From Rattus norvegicus (taxonomy: Eukaryota; Chordata; Mammalia; Rodentia; Muridae): a stretch of DNA of 64,000 nucleotides. Each line of letters starts with the position of its first letter. Positions within the stretch are counted from its first letter, which is position 1. Of this stretch, positions 9,791-20,560 are shown piece by piece. The stretch is taken from contig NC_086024.1 of assembly GCF_036323735.1 (NCBI RefSeq), forward strand, positions 136,783,053 to 136,847,052, given 5' to 3'. Position numbers and translations under genes: made by a program. Below the pieces are notes generated by a model. The model ran no database searches and was not told the DNA's origin. It worked only from the letters and a program-made list of their open reading frames with translations.

Positions 9791-10306
9791 AGTAGAAAGT
9801 AGCATCCGAGTCGGTAGCTGAATTCCTTTGACATAGCCTTGTGAAGTTCCAGTTGAGGAGGAGGGGGTGTGTAGTCAGGGCTGGGGAGCTCTATGGAGGG
9901 TCTGTGGAGCATGGTGAGCTCAGGTTTAAGTGTGTGGCCCAGTCTGGATGTGTCCTGAGGAGATTCCAAAGGAGTAGAGAGACCAGATTTATATTTTTCA
10001 GTGCCCAGGGACAGTTAAGAAGGCTAGCTGGCCTGCTTCAGGAATGGAGGAATACTAGGGTAGAGAAAGTGGAAAAGGAGGTGGGGAGTGGGGTAATTTA
10101 GGGTGTGGTTTGAATGGTGGGACTTGGGGAGGGTGGGAGAAAGGCTCAGGATGGCCCTAAGCTTCTGTTCAGTGCTGGGGGCCGAGCTGGGGGTAGCAGA
10201 TGTAAAGGGAGGCTCAGTGATGACATCAGCATTGATACTTTGCAGGGCTGGCCTCTCCTTCCTTTGTCCAGCATAAGCCTGCACCTAAACCTGCCATCCT
10301 ACCCAC
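9791..10306. other. Unique sequence
   Basis: No gene or repeat recognised; a G-rich strand bias runs from about 9850 to 10200. Confidence 0.45.
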
Positions 10307-10378
10307 ACTTCATCAGGAGCTAGCCTGGGCACTTCATCAGGAGCTAGCCTGGGCACTTCATCAGGAGCTAGCCTGGGC
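10307..10378 (+). repeat. Perfect 24-bp tandem repeat, three copies
   Basis: The unit 'acttcatcaggagctagcct' plus 'gggc' starts at 10307, 10331 and 10355 with no mismatch. Confidence 0.97.
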
Positions 10379-11049
10379 ACTGGCCCCACCATGCTCACTT
10401 CACACGGGTTTCCTGCCCTTTCCCCTCAGCACGCTCCCCTCTGACTTCCAGAAGTGGGCTCCTAAACAGGAAACCAAACCCAGCCCTGTAGTTGTAAACC
10501 CTGAACATCTACCACAGTCCCAAGACTGGGCGGCGGGCGGACCTGGGCTGGGAGAACAAAGCTCCTCAAACCCTGGGGATCCGGTCTCTTCCACCAAGGT
10601 GGACAGTAAGGCTACCTCATCAGCACCAAACCGGTCTGCTCCTGATCAGTGTGTGGTAGGGGTGGCAGAGGGACAAAGGCACCCTGGCTTCCAGGAAATT
10701 TTCACAGTAGCTGGCTGTGAACCAGACTTCTTCCTGTGGCCATTAAGAGTTCGTAGGAAGGAAGTCAGCGGCGCTGGCATTTTTGGGAGTTCACAGGCCC
10801 CAGGAGTGAATTGGTTGCTATCACTCTACACTAAATGGACTCTCCCGTTTGTAAAGTTGTCAAGTCTGTTTGTTGCTTTTTCAACCCGACCTAAGTTAGA
10901 CTCAGCTAGGGAAAAGGAACCAGAGCTGGTTCCTCTTGATTGAGAAAATATTTTCATCAGATTTCCTATGGGCAGTCTACAGTGTGTTTTCTTGATTCAT
11001 GTTTGATGTAGGTGGACCAGTCCACTGGGCGCGGGTCACCCCTGGGGAG
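10379..11049. other. Unique sequence
   Basis: A 114-codon plus-strand ORF (10599-10943) has no recognisable domain and no flanking splice signals I trust. Confidence 0.4.
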
Positions 11050-11287
11050 GTAGTTCTGATTTGTATAAGAAATAAAAGGCTAAGAAAGCCAGTAAGAAGC
11101 AAGTCAGCAAGAACAAGCCAGTAAGCAGTGCTCCTCCTCAGCCTCTTCAGTTCTCACCTTCAGGTTCCTGCCCTGACTTCCTTCAGTGAGGGACTATGAT
11201 GTAGTTGGAAGCTGAAATAAGCCCTTTCCTCTCCAGGTTGCCTTCGGCCATGCTGTTTTAGCACAGCAGCAGAAACCCTAACTAAGG
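11050..11287 (+). mobile_element. MaLR-type LTR, 3' part
   Basis: 'ggttcctgccctgacttcct', 'agctgaaataagccctttcc' (polyadenylation region) and 'agcagaaaccctaactaagg' (LTR 3' end) follow the common rodent MaLR LTR in sense. Confidence 0.7.
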
Positions 11288-11512
11288 ATGGCCATGGTAT
11301 CGAGCTGGCCTCTGAATTTCTATCTCTAGACCCATAGAGAACTCATCAGAGAAGTGTCTTTGTGCAATAGAGAGGTTAATGAAGAAATTCACCTCTGATC
11401 AAAGCTCAGAGAATAAGTGTCAGTCATAAGTGAGACATGTGTATCACACGCATGTGCACATATACTCACACATGTTCACATACTTGCACACTCGCATGTA
11501 CCTATGCACACG

Positions 11513-11514
<2 letters not shown>

Positions 11515-11557
<43 letters not shown>
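11515..11557. repeat. (CA)n microsatellite
   Basis: About 21 uninterrupted CA units, preceded by imperfect CA-rich sequence from about 11450. Confidence 0.97.
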
Positions 11558-11563
<6 letters not shown>

Positions 11564-11764
11564 TTGCAGGGCTCAGTGACCATCTTGGAAGAACCAGAGG
11601 TTGGGACAAGACCGGAACAGTTGTACACACAGAAGCCCTGCACTCGTGAACCCACAGCAGCAGTGTTTGCCTGCACAAGACCTGTACAAGATCAAACCAG
11701 CCAACATTCAGAGGTGCTGTTGACAGTTGATGGCTTCTGCAAGAGACGATTTTCTTCAATTTAG

Positions 11765-11955
11765 ATCCTGGTAGGATCAGACTCCACTGGGTGACCATAC
11801 CCATGAGTGTGGGTAGTATGAATTGGACCTCGTGGGTTACTAAGAGGGATAGGCTGGTAAGGCAGGGGATAGATCTGGGAGGAGCTGGGGGAGGAGTGGG
11901 GAGTGGATGGAATCAAGATATATTGAATAAAGGTCTTAATTAGTAAAAATGTATC
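11765..11955 (+). mobile_element. Old L1 (Lx-type) 3' UTR fragment
   Basis: 'catacccatgagtgtgggta', 'ctcgtgggttactaagaggg' and a terminal 'gaataaaggtcttaattag' match the 3' end of older rodent L1 in sense. Confidence 0.65.
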
Positions 11956-12497
11956 TTAAAGGGAAGAAGGGTTGGCATCAACAGGTGACTATCTTGAACA
12001 TTCTGTAAGGGTCTCACGTATCCAGTGCTGACTCCAGGTGCCTGCACAGAGGAGTCTCTAACAAACGGCACAGCAAACTGCTGTCTCCACCAGAAAACAA
12101 ACAAAATACTGCGGAAAGCCCACAAGCGCTTCTAAAGCTGAGTGTCAGCAGGGTATTCCTGCCAGGAGATGGCACACAAGGCTCGACACTCTAGAGGGGT
12201 TTAAGGACCTGCAAGCAGGCCTTCTGACACTGTCCCTCTGGGATGAGGGATTAAGCCTGAAGGCCAAAGCCCCTGGCAAGTGTTAGGATTTGCAAGGCCT
12301 GAGGCAGATGGAGCAGCGACCAGCTATTCTCCATAGCCAGGAAGACCCTGCCCCTCATCCAGGGCTGCAGAGCCGATACCTTTTTGGAACAGGGCTCAAA
12401 CCAGCAGCCTAGGGACTGGTTCAGTTCTGCAGCTCTGTGGTACAGACTCTCTCTCCCCAAGCCCAGTGCACAGGCTGGGCGTTCCCAGGTGCTAACA
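11956..12497. other. Unique sequence
   Basis: No recognisable feature. Confidence 0.45.
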
Positions 12498-12518
12498 GCG
12501 CGCGCGCGCGCATGCGCG
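12498..12518. repeat. Alternating purine-pyrimidine (GC)n tract
   Basis: Twenty-one bases of strict G/C (with one AT) alternation, followed by a TG-rich stretch. This is a classic Z-DNA-prone sequence. Confidence 0.9.
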
Positions 12519-13563
12519 GGTGTGTATGTGGTATTCTGTAAGCTAAGGAACTATTATTCTCCGGCTCTTAGCCTCTCCACCCTGCCCCCCCACCGTGGGA
12601 GGAGAGAGGCCAGAGCTAGGCCTGGACGATGCTTTTACTAGTTCATGCCTTGGTTCTGACTTCTTCTGTACCCTGGTGCTAGATACCATCAGGGGCTATG
12701 CCCACGGGTGTGCTGGCCTCACCTGTGCCTCCTTTCCCCTCTATTCCAGGTTTCCCTAACTTTTTTTTTTTTTCACTTCTGCCCTGAGCCGATACCAGGA
12801 ACCTCTAGCTTCCGCTGTTATTCACAGTGCTCTCTCGTCAGTCGGGGTCCCTGTGGGAAACAGATGGCTTCCTGAGAACTAGGGAAATTCCAGGAACGTT
12901 ATTTACCAAGGAGAGGCTTATAGAAAGGGTGGGAGTGGGTGCCAAGAGAGGGGAGGGATCCCGGCCCTGTTTTGACAAGATCACTTCCACTCCTGGAGCT
13001 GGAGGACAGAGAGTGAGAGAGGGAGCTATCGAGGGAAAGCTAACCCTGAGAGGAAAGATGCAGATCCTCTGGGGTGATCCTTGGGAGAAGGCAGACCTCA
13101 CTCTCCAGCCCAGTTCTGACCTCCTCCCACCGGGGCAGTCGCTGAATACCAACTCAGTACTTGGATGCAGTCCAGGAGAGCGGCGAGGGATGGGGCATCA
13201 GGACCTCTGCACGGTTTGCTCTTTGTGAGCTCCTGAGGGAGTCTTTTTGCCTCATAAGAGCAATTGCGAGTAACAGGGCTCCTTTGCTACAAGCAAACCA
13301 CTGTGTCATCCATGCCGGTCACAGGGCATTCTGTCACGCAGAACCCACACATGTGGCAGTCTTGCCTAAGTGCTCCACTCCCCTCAAGCCACACTGCATG
13401 AATCCAACAGCCTTAGTCCAGTGGTCTGTCATTCTCTAGTGTTCATCCTCCCCTCCCCCTCTCCCTCCCCTCCCCTTTCCTCCCCCTCGAGTATACGGGA
13501 ACCAAAGCAGAGCTGTAGGATTTTCTGTTATGTGACAAAATACCTTAGAAAAGTGACCTTAGG
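12519..13563. other. Unique sequence
   Basis: Contains a T12 tract near 12760 and a C/T-rich stretch at 13440-13490. No gene recognised; ORFs of 133 and 104 codons overlap on opposite strands without similarity. Confidence 0.45.
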
Positions 13564-13748
13564 GGGCTGGAGAGATGGCTCAGTGGTTAAGAGCACTGAC
13601 TACTCTTCCAGAGGTCCTGAGTTCAATTCCCAGCAAACACATGGTGGCTCACAACCATCTGTAATGGGATTCAATGCCCTCTTCTGGTGTGTCTGAAGAC
13701 AGTGTACTCATAAACATAAAATAATAAATAAATAGATCTTTAAAAAAA
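13564..13748 (+). repeat. B2 SINE, full length
   Basis: It starts 'ggggctggagagatggctca' and ends in an A-rich tail with AATAAA signals. The target-site duplication 'aaaagtgacctta' flanks it on both sides. Confidence 0.97.
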
Positions 13749-13779
13749 AGAAAAGTGACCTTAAAGCAGCCAATTCTGT

Positions 13780-13910
13780 TTTTAAATTTTATTTATTGGA
13801 ACTTATATGAAGCTCACTACCGTAGATCAAGCTGACCTTGAACTGGAGATCTACCTGCCTCTGGCTCTCCAGTGCTGGGACTAAAGACAGGCACCAACAC
13901 ACCCAGCCCA
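13780..13910 (-). repeat. B1 SINE
   Basis: Inverted B1 body: 'gaccttgaactggagatcta', 'cctgcctctggctctccagt', 'gctgggactaaagacaggca'. Confidence 0.85.
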
Positions 13911-14560
13911 GTCTTTTATTTTGACGAACAATTTCAGGGTTTCAGTCCAGAGTCACTTGGCCTAGCTACTTGTGGGAAGGCAATAAATACATCATCGTGG
14001 GAGGGCTTAGTGGAGGTAGAGAGACACTGGGGAGGGAGCAGGCCGAGGTCCCAGGAACATGCGCCTATGACTTCCTTCCTCCAAGTAGGCCCAGCGAGTT
14101 CCTACTGCTGCTGCCTGCTTTCCCCAGCAGCTGAGGGCCGAGCCTTCACCACACAAGCATTCGAGGGACTTTCCAGATCCAAAGGAGGCGCCGAGCCCGG
14201 TCGATAGCTCAAGAGTATTTGTCGTCAGTTCCCGCACTGACCGAATCTCTGCAACCCCAGAGGTCAAAGGTTGGAATCCTACCCCGAATTCAAGTCGTAG
14301 GGGAGCTTTTGGAAGGTGTTCAGGTTGTCGACCTCATGGGGGGTGGAAATACTGTCCTTAGAGAAGAAACCGGAGAGAAGCCAAGGAACCCTTGTGCAAT
14401 GTGAGGGTTCAGAGAAAATTTGTTGTCTCCAAACTAGAAAGGAGGCCCTTGCCAGACTCGAACTCCGCCTTGATATTTAACGTCCCAGAATGCAGTACTG
14501 CGAGACTAACTCCCTGCTGTGCTTAATATACCCAGTTTATGGTACGTCTTTTCTTGTCCT
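13911..14560. other. Unique sequence
   Basis: No recognisable gene or repeat. Confidence 0.45.
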
Positions 14561-14805
14561 GCGTTTTATTTGAGACTTTCTTGCTTTATAGCCCTTTTGG
14601 CTGGAGTTTGCCATGTAGACCAGACTGGACTTGACCATCCTCCTGCCTCTGCTTCCTGAGCCCTGGGATTGTAGGCACGTGCCGCCACACCTGGCTGTCT
14701 TGTCTCGTCTCGTGTAATCCAGGCTAGATTTGATCTTCTAATTTCCCATCTCTGCCTTCCAAGTACTAGAGTATTAGAGATATATGCCGCCGCCATACCT
14801 GGCTG
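14561..14805 (-). repeat. Two adjacent inverted B1-type SINEs
   Basis: First (about 14561-14695): 'catgtagaccagactggact', 'cctcctgcctctgcttcctg', 'gccgccacacctggctg'. Second (about 14696-14805): 'atccaggctagatttgatct', then 'gccgccgccatacctggctg'. Confidence 0.8.
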
Positions 14806-15174
14806 GGCCTCTATTTTAGCAGCCTAAACTAGGATACCCTGGCCCGCCTACACATTCACAGTCCCCCAGATGTTGTGTAGAACACCACCGTGTGTCCTGG
14901 TCCTCAAAGCCCACCTTTCCCTGCCGTTAGCATTCAGAAGCACCAGGATGCTGGATGTCCTGTCCACGAGTTTTCATCTAGAGAATCAATCTACGTTTCC
15001 TGCAAGCTCCTCGGTGACTGAGACTCACCCTAGGTATCTCTGACCCATCCCTACGGTCGCACACCAGGACTGAGAGAGGCCAGCGCCAGAAGTCCTCTTC
15101 ACAAAGGCTGCCAGGAGAGGGGAGATAGTTTGTTCTGCTTTTTCTTCACAACACTGGGAACCTAACATCTTATT
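14806..15174. other. Unique sequence
   Basis: No recognisable feature. Confidence 0.45.
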
Positions 15175-15345
15175 CAAACGTTTATTAATTACATGTGCTG
15201 CTCCTTGCCCTGTTAGAGTGCAAGTGGCGGGAGAATGACGATGCCTTTATCCTCGGTCCTTAGAGCGGTACCCAGAGGGTAGAAGATGCTAAGCGGATGA
15301 ATGAATGAATGAATGAATGAATGAATGAATGAAGGAAGAGTGAAT
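15175..15345 (+). repeat. L2-like LINE 3' end with (GAAT)n tail
   Basis: Old LINE sequence runs into 'gatgaatgaatgaatgaatg', about nine GAAT units at 15297-15333, the usual L2-type simple tail. Confidence 0.55.
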
Positions 15346-16265
15346 GACAGCTAAGGGGATTCCCCAGCACCCACACCCAGGAACCTTGGGGTGAAGCTGG
15401 GAGGTGGAAAAATGAAGAGAGATGAGGAGGCTCTGGTACTGGATTACCCCCTTCTCGGGGGACCTTTCCTTTAGGTTACTCCTGGCTCCCTAGCCTCTGA
15501 CTGCATTGAGAGGAGCTACCAGCACTGCCCCATAACTGATGGCAACTGTTGCCAGTCCTCAGCCCACCCCTGCTTGTGTCCTTGCCAGTGTTTTGGGCTC
15601 TGCTTACCTTTGAGCTCCTAAATGGGGCACGCAGAACCCATCTCTCCTCAACTCTCCTTCGGCATTTCCCAGCCTCCGGACACCTGCAATTCTGATCACT
15701 ATTCTCCATGTCTCAGTGCCCACTGCTGCAGAGAGAAGTGGTGTAGGGGAAGGAAGCAGGCCAGATGCTGGCTTCCATCCCTGTTTTGTGGACTCTGGGT
15801 GAACACCCTGTCATAGCAACCTTGGCTCGGACTCTGGAGGACGGCGAGCATCCTTCCACTGTCTGTCTTGTGCTGAAAGATGTCTCGAAGCTTCCGGGAC
15901 CTGCCTTCAAGCCCTGGCTTGGCTGTTTATCTGGTCCTTTGGGGTTATTTTTCAGATTGTTGAATCAAGGCGACCTGAGAGCCCCTTGATTGCTTTTTTG
16001 TTTTTAGGTTGAGATTTAACATTGAATTAAATGTCATCTGCTAGCCCCAGGTGGTTGGGCAGATTTGACCTCATTTCCCGGTGACCCTAAGGAGTGTTTC
16101 CCTTTCACAGAGAGGAGATGGGTCTTTGGGAGGTACAAGCAGAGCTGGAAGGTCAGGTTCCAAACCTGGCTCTCAGTGCCTCCTGTCCTCCCCTTGTACA
16201 CCTGTCACGTTGTTTTATGAGCCTGCTTAGGATCTGTTTTGTAATAACATGTAGCAAGAAGTTAT
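15346..16265. other. Unique sequence
   Basis: No recognised gene or repeat. Overlapping ORFs of about 61-77 codons on both strands show no similarity. Confidence 0.45.
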
Positions 16266-16398
16266 CAAGCTGGAAGCCGTGGCAAGCATCTGTAATCTCA
16301 GCACTTAGGAGGCTAATGCAAGAAGATCACAGCATCAGAGCCAGCCTGGTCCACACAGCAAGACCAAATCTCAAACAAGCAAACAAAAAAAACAAAAC
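16266..16398 (+). repeat. B1 SINE
   Basis: 'gccgtggcaagcatctgtaa', 'tctcagcacttaggaggcta', 'agccagcctggtccacacag', then an A-rich tail. Confidence 0.85.
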
Positions 16399-17059
16399 CT
16401 AAGGAAAAAAGTTTCAAGCTATTTATATATTTCTCTTTGTCTTGGTTTGCCCATCTCTAAAGTAAGGGAATGGTAGTATCTACCTGGGGATTTTTGTCTT
16501 TGTCAGAATTTCATAAACTAAGAGGCATGGCCCATGGTGAGGAAGCATAGGCTTTGCTGTGTCCTGCACCTCAGGGAGGTCCTGGATCTCCAGCCTCACG
16601 CACGGATGCATAAAGGCAGCCTCCAGTGCTCAGCCGGGTGGCTTGACCTCGAGACGCCCCCACTAGCTGAAAGACACTGTCTGCTTTCCCCGTCGCCCAC
16701 ACTCACTTCCCCTGCACAGCCAGCATGCTCAGGAACAAGGCGATCTGTCCCTTCTGCCAATGCCAGAGACGGCAGCTGGCCCTGCTGATGTCAGAGACAC
16801 TGAGGCCAACTGTGGTAGCGGACGAGATGCTGAAGCAGCAAGCGTCTCTGAAGCCAGCCAGAGGGCACAGCACTGTCCTCCCAGGGACACCGAAGGGAAG
16901 CCACACAGCTCTGCCGGCCCAGATGAGGATGGGTGAGGTAGCCAGTGTCCCGGGGGGCTTCAATGGAGGGCACAGCTCTACTGGGTTTAAACAGTGCCAG
17001 AGCCTCCTCTCTCTCTATTGTCCTTCTTTATCCCCTTCTCTGTCTCTCCCTCCTAAAGA
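16399..17059. other. Unique sequence
   Basis: A plus-strand frame from 16725 runs into the CA array, so it is not a credible gene. No repeats recognised. Confidence 0.45.
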
Positions 17060-17060
17060 T

Positions 17061-17110
<50 letters not shown>

Positions 17111-17313
17111 TCATTTACACATTCACACTTACACACTTACATACTCACACACACATACTCACACTCACTCACACACTTACATACTCACACACAACACTCT
17201 CACATACACACTCACACACTCACTCACACTCACATTCGCACACACTCACTCACATACACTCACACACACATACACACACACTCTCACACACTCACTGGCA
17301 TACTCACTCACCC
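17060..17313. repeat. Compound CA / CACT-CACAT microsatellite
   Basis: About 23 clean CA units (17062-17105) pass into about 200 bp of interleaved ACACTC, ACATAC and ACTC units. Confidence 0.95.
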
Positions 17314-17394
17314 ATGAGATCACAGGGCATCACTTGCCTCGCTCTCCTCACTCTGTAGGTCCAGCTGGCCATCTCAAGGGCTGGAATTCTGAGC

Positions 17395-17640
17395 TGAGCA
17401 AGAAGGTGAAGCCCACCTAAGTACCATGTCCATCCCTCTGCTTCCTGACTTCACACACTCATCCAGCTCTGCTTCCTGACTGCGCATGCTCATCCTGTTC
17501 TGCTTCCGATTGCAGTCATTGTAGGGTCACACCCTCCTCACTGTGAACAACTGAACCCTGGGAGCCAAAATCAACCCTGCCTTCCTGGAGTTGCCTTTTG
17601 GGCAATTTGTCAGAACAACAAGAAAAGTAACTAACACTTG
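17395..17640 (+). mobile_element. MaLR-type LTR, diverged
   Basis: 'ctctgcttcctgac' occurs twice, then 'ggagccaaaatcaaccctgc', 'ttgggcaatttgtcagaaca' and 'aagaaaagtaactaacac', the rodent MaLR 3' end. Confidence 0.65.
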
Positions 17641-17648
17641 TTAATTCG

Positions 17649-17651
<3 letters not shown>

Positions 17652-17684
<33 letters not shown>

Positions 17685-17720
17685 TTATGATATATATATA
17701 TATGATTGTATATATAATTT
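17652..17720. repeat. (CA)n followed by (TA)n
   Basis: About 16 CA units, then 'tatatatatatatgattgta'. Confidence 0.95.
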
Positions 17721-17914
17721 GATTTTTAACACTATAAAACCTTCCAGTGAGAAACTACAGACTCACACCCATGGAGTCATGTGCCTCAGGAGGCTTTTTG
17801 AAACATTTTTTTAGGCTTTTTTTTTTTGGTTTGCTTTATCTTCATATCTCTACATCTTGTGTTTACTCTGTTCTTTCCTGGTTTCCCTATTTGAGATTTA
17901 TTTATCCAGATACA

Positions 17915-18025
17915 AGCCTATGGCCTCAGCTACTCCAGAGACAAAGGGAGGATCATCTTTACCTCAAGGCCTACCCAGGTTCCAGAGCAAGTAAACTTAG
18001 CATGATCCTATCTAAAAGAAAAAAA
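17915..18025 (+). repeat. B1/B4-like fragment
   Basis: 'gcctatggcctcagctactc' and 'caaggcctacccaggttcca' follow B1 order, heavily diverged. Confidence 0.45.
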
Positions 18026-18041
18026 GTTTAAGGGACCATAG

Positions 18042-18233
18042 AGGGGCTGGAGAGAAGGCTCAGCAGTCAGGAGTGTACGTACTCTTCCTGCAGAGGACCT
18101 GATTCAGCTCTCAGCACTCACAGGCTAGAACTCCAGCTCCAGGGGCTCTGACACTTCTGTGTCAGTGGGCATCTGTATTCATGTGCACATAGAAGCACAC
18201 ATACATATTTACACAATTAAAAATAAATCTTAA
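18042..18233 (+). repeat. B3 SINE (first of three in tandem)
   Basis: It starts 'ggggctggagagaaggctca' and ends 'ttaaaaataaatctt'. Confidence 0.9.
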
Positions 18234-18235
18234 GG

Positions 18236-18418
18236 GCTGGAGAGATGGCTCAGCGGTTAAGAGTACTGACTGCTCTTCCAGAGGTCCTGAGTTCAATTCC
18301 CAGCAACCACATGGTGGCTCACAACCATCTGTGATGGGATCTGAGGCCCTCTTCTGGTGTGTCTGAAGACAGCTTACAGTACAGTTATATACATTAAATA
18401 AATAAATAAAATCTTAAG
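18236..18418 (+). repeat. B2 SINE (second of three in tandem)
   Basis: It starts 'gggctggagagatggctcag', has 'ggtctgtgatgggatc'-type middle sequence, and ends with 'aataaataaataaaatctt'. It abuts the A-rich end of the previous element. Confidence 0.95.
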
Positions 18419-18433
18419 GAAGGAATTGGCTGC

Positions 18434-18650
18434 AGGGAGCTGGAGAGATGGTTAAACAGTCAAGAGTTCTTACCGCTCTTGCAGAGGACCCGGGATAAGT
18501 TCTCAGCACTTGAATGCTGGCTCACAGCTGTTCAGTTTTAGAGGCTCCAACACCCCCTTCTGACCTCCACTGGCACTGCACACACATGGCGTGCAGGCAC
18601 ACAGGCAGACAGCACATTCCTACACATAAAATAGAAAATCGTGAGGGTAT
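18434..18650 (+). repeat. B3 SINE (third of three in tandem)
   Basis: 'gggagctggagagatggtta' head, 'ggctcacagctgttcagttt' middle, 'acataaaatagaaaatc' tail. Confidence 0.9.
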
Positions 18651-18989
18651 AACTGGGTGACACAGCTCTTGTCTGCTGTCTCAAGGCCATGGTTCCATAA
18701 GAAGTACGGGTGTTGGGGGATGTGATTGGCTAGCTGCTGGAGAGAACTGAGTCCTTCCACTTGGCCTCTTCCGCAGACACATCTACCCCTTTATGTTTGG
18801 TTAAGGTGATGCCCAGATCCAGTACTGTGCACAGGAAACACTAGTCACTGCTGGTCCAAATTGTGATCAGGCTCTTTTGACGTAACATGTGTTTTGTTCA
18901 TGCCGATCAGCAAGTCGATACACGGGTGATCAGTAAACAGGGTATACGGTCAGTGTTTCTAAGCCAGTGGCAGTAAACACCCCAACAAC
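18651..18989. other. Unique sequence
   Basis: No recognisable feature. Confidence 0.45.
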
Positions 18990-19130
18990 TAAAAGGAGGC
19001 CTTCCAGGCTGAGGAGGTACCTTGTGCCTTTAATCTTGGCACTTGAGAGGCTTAAACAGGTGGATTGTCAAAAGTTCAAGGTTGCCTGGGGTACAGGCTA
19101 CCAAACAATAACAAACAAAATATCACAACG
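18990..19130 (+). repeat. B1 SINE, diverged
   Basis: 'cttgtgcctttaatcttggc' and 'aaaagttcaaggttgcctgg' mark it, with an A-rich end near 19120. Confidence 0.75.
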
Positions 19131-19251
19131 AGAGTGAGACGGCCTTTGCAATAAATGAAGGCCCTCCCCACCGAAGGCAAGCTGAAACCTCCCTCAGAAC
19201 AGTCCTTCTTTTCTTTAAAAAAAACCAAAAACCAAAAAACTCTCTCTCGAA

Positions 19252-19725
19252 CCAGGCAGCCACAGCCGTGAACAACGCAGCAGTGGCCAAGGTTAAGGCT
19301 CGGCAACTGCGCGTCAAGAAGGAGGAGCTGATGAAACAAAACTGGACAGTCTGAAGGTGGAACTGTCCCAGTTTCCGGTCGCCAAAGTGACAGGCGGCGG
19401 CGCGTCCAAGCTCTCCAAGATACGAGTCGAACGCAAACCCATCGCCTGTGTCCTCGCCATTATTAATCAGACTCAAAAGAAAAACCTCAGGAAACTCTAC
19501 AAGGGAAAGGAGTACAAGACCCTGGACCTGCGGTCCATGAAGACTAGAGACACACGCCGGCTCGCCCAAGAAGACTAGAGCCGTGCGCCGCCAGCTCGCC
19601 AAGCACCAAGAGAAGCTGAAGACCAAGAAACAGCCGCGGAAGGAGCTGATGTACCCACTGCGCCAGTACACAGTCAAGGTCTGAGACGACAGCGACAGTA
19701 AAGGGAAAGACTGAAGGGAAAAAAA
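19252..19725 (+). pseudogene. Processed Rpl35 pseudogene
   Basis: This intronless copy of the mRNA for ribosomal protein eL35 (large subunit, near the exit tunnel) is clearly dead. The start codon is GTG (19283-19285, 'gcagtggccaagg'). An early indel shifts the frame after 'gaggagctgatgaaaca'. The body still reads recognisably, for example KVTGG, SKLSKIRVERKP, NLRKLYKGKEYKTLDLR. An internal near-duplication of about 30 bp ('aagactagag' plus 'cgccggctcgcc'-like, twice, about 19540-19602) lengthens it to about 402 bp between the start and stop positions (TGA 19682-19684), against 372 expected. A short A-rich tract follows at about 19718. A 202-codon antisense frame across it is incidental. Confidence 0.92.
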
Positions 19726-19734
19726 CCTCACTTA

Positions 19735-19917
19735 TTCATTTGTGTGTGGGTAGGTGTGCGGGTTGGGATGGCACACGTACGAGGGCATGCTTGTGGAGGT
19801 CAGAGAACATCTTTGTGGGACTCTGTTTTCTCCTTCGACCGTGTGAGGGTCTCGTGGATCAAACTCAGGCTGTTTGGCAGTAAGTGCCTTTACCTACTGA
19901 GCCACGTTGCCAGCCCT
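19735..19917 (-). repeat. B3 SINE
   Basis: Directly after the Rpl35 copy: 'tggaggtcagagaacatctt', 'tactgagccacgttgccagc' on plus, an inverted B3. Confidence 0.85.
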
Positions 19918-19950
19918 GTAGCTGTTTCTGATTGATAAAGAAAGCTACCA

Positions 19951-20082
19951 GGGTTGGGGATTTAGCTCAGTGGTAGAGCACTTGCCTAGCAAGCGCAAGG
20001 CCTGGGTTCGGTCCCCAGCTCCGAAAAAAAGAAAAAAAAAAAAGAAAGAAAAAAAAAGAAAGAAAGAAAAAGAAAGCTACCT
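19951..20082 (+). repeat. ID element
   Basis: 'gggttggggatttagctcag' head, complete body, then a long A/G-rich tail of AAAG units. The target-site duplication 'aaagaaagctacc' lies on both sides. Confidence 0.95.
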
Positions 20083-20104
20083 CTTGCTTGAGGTTGCTTT
20101 CCTT

Positions 20105-20258
20105 GGTGTTGTTTTGTTTATTGCTTATTTCGTTTCAAGACAGGGCCTGCCCTGGACCCTGGAGCTTTCCATGAAATCCAGACTGGTCCTGACTTCCCAA
20201 CCCTCCGGTCTCAGCTTGCTGAATGCTGTGGTTACAGAAGTGAGCCACCATGCCTGTC
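20105..20258 (-). repeat. B1 SINE, diverged
   Basis: 'tttcaagacagggcctgccc', 'gaaatccagactggtcctga', 'agtgagccaccatgcctgtc'. Confidence 0.75.
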
Positions 20259-20560
20259 TACTTTGTATCCTACAGTCTGGAGACTGAGACCAGTTAGTTG
20301 TAGAGGTAAACATCTGCAAGGATCTCCCTGAAGTCGGCTATTCAAAAGGCAGCGGTTGCAGGAATTGGTGCTGGCTGCCCGGGAGAGAAGACCGAGCTAG
20401 TGTTTTTATTGGTATCGTTGTTGTTTTTTATTAGGAGTCTGGTTACAACCTTCCAAGACAAAAGACGCAAACCTAATAAAGGACTTGTACCCAGAGCATA
20501 TAAAGAAGACTTGTAACTCGATAATAAGACAAAAACAACCCAATAAAAGGTGAGCAAAAA

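Noticed and set aside
19123..19731. 202-codon minus-strand ORF
   Set aside because: It is the antisense of the Rpl35 pseudogene and has no independent support.
19951..20035. tRNA-like A and B boxes of ID elements as tRNA genes
   Set aside because: They derive from tRNA-Ala via BC1 but have the ID SINE body and A tail. They cannot form a canonical tRNA here; the same holds for the other ID copies.
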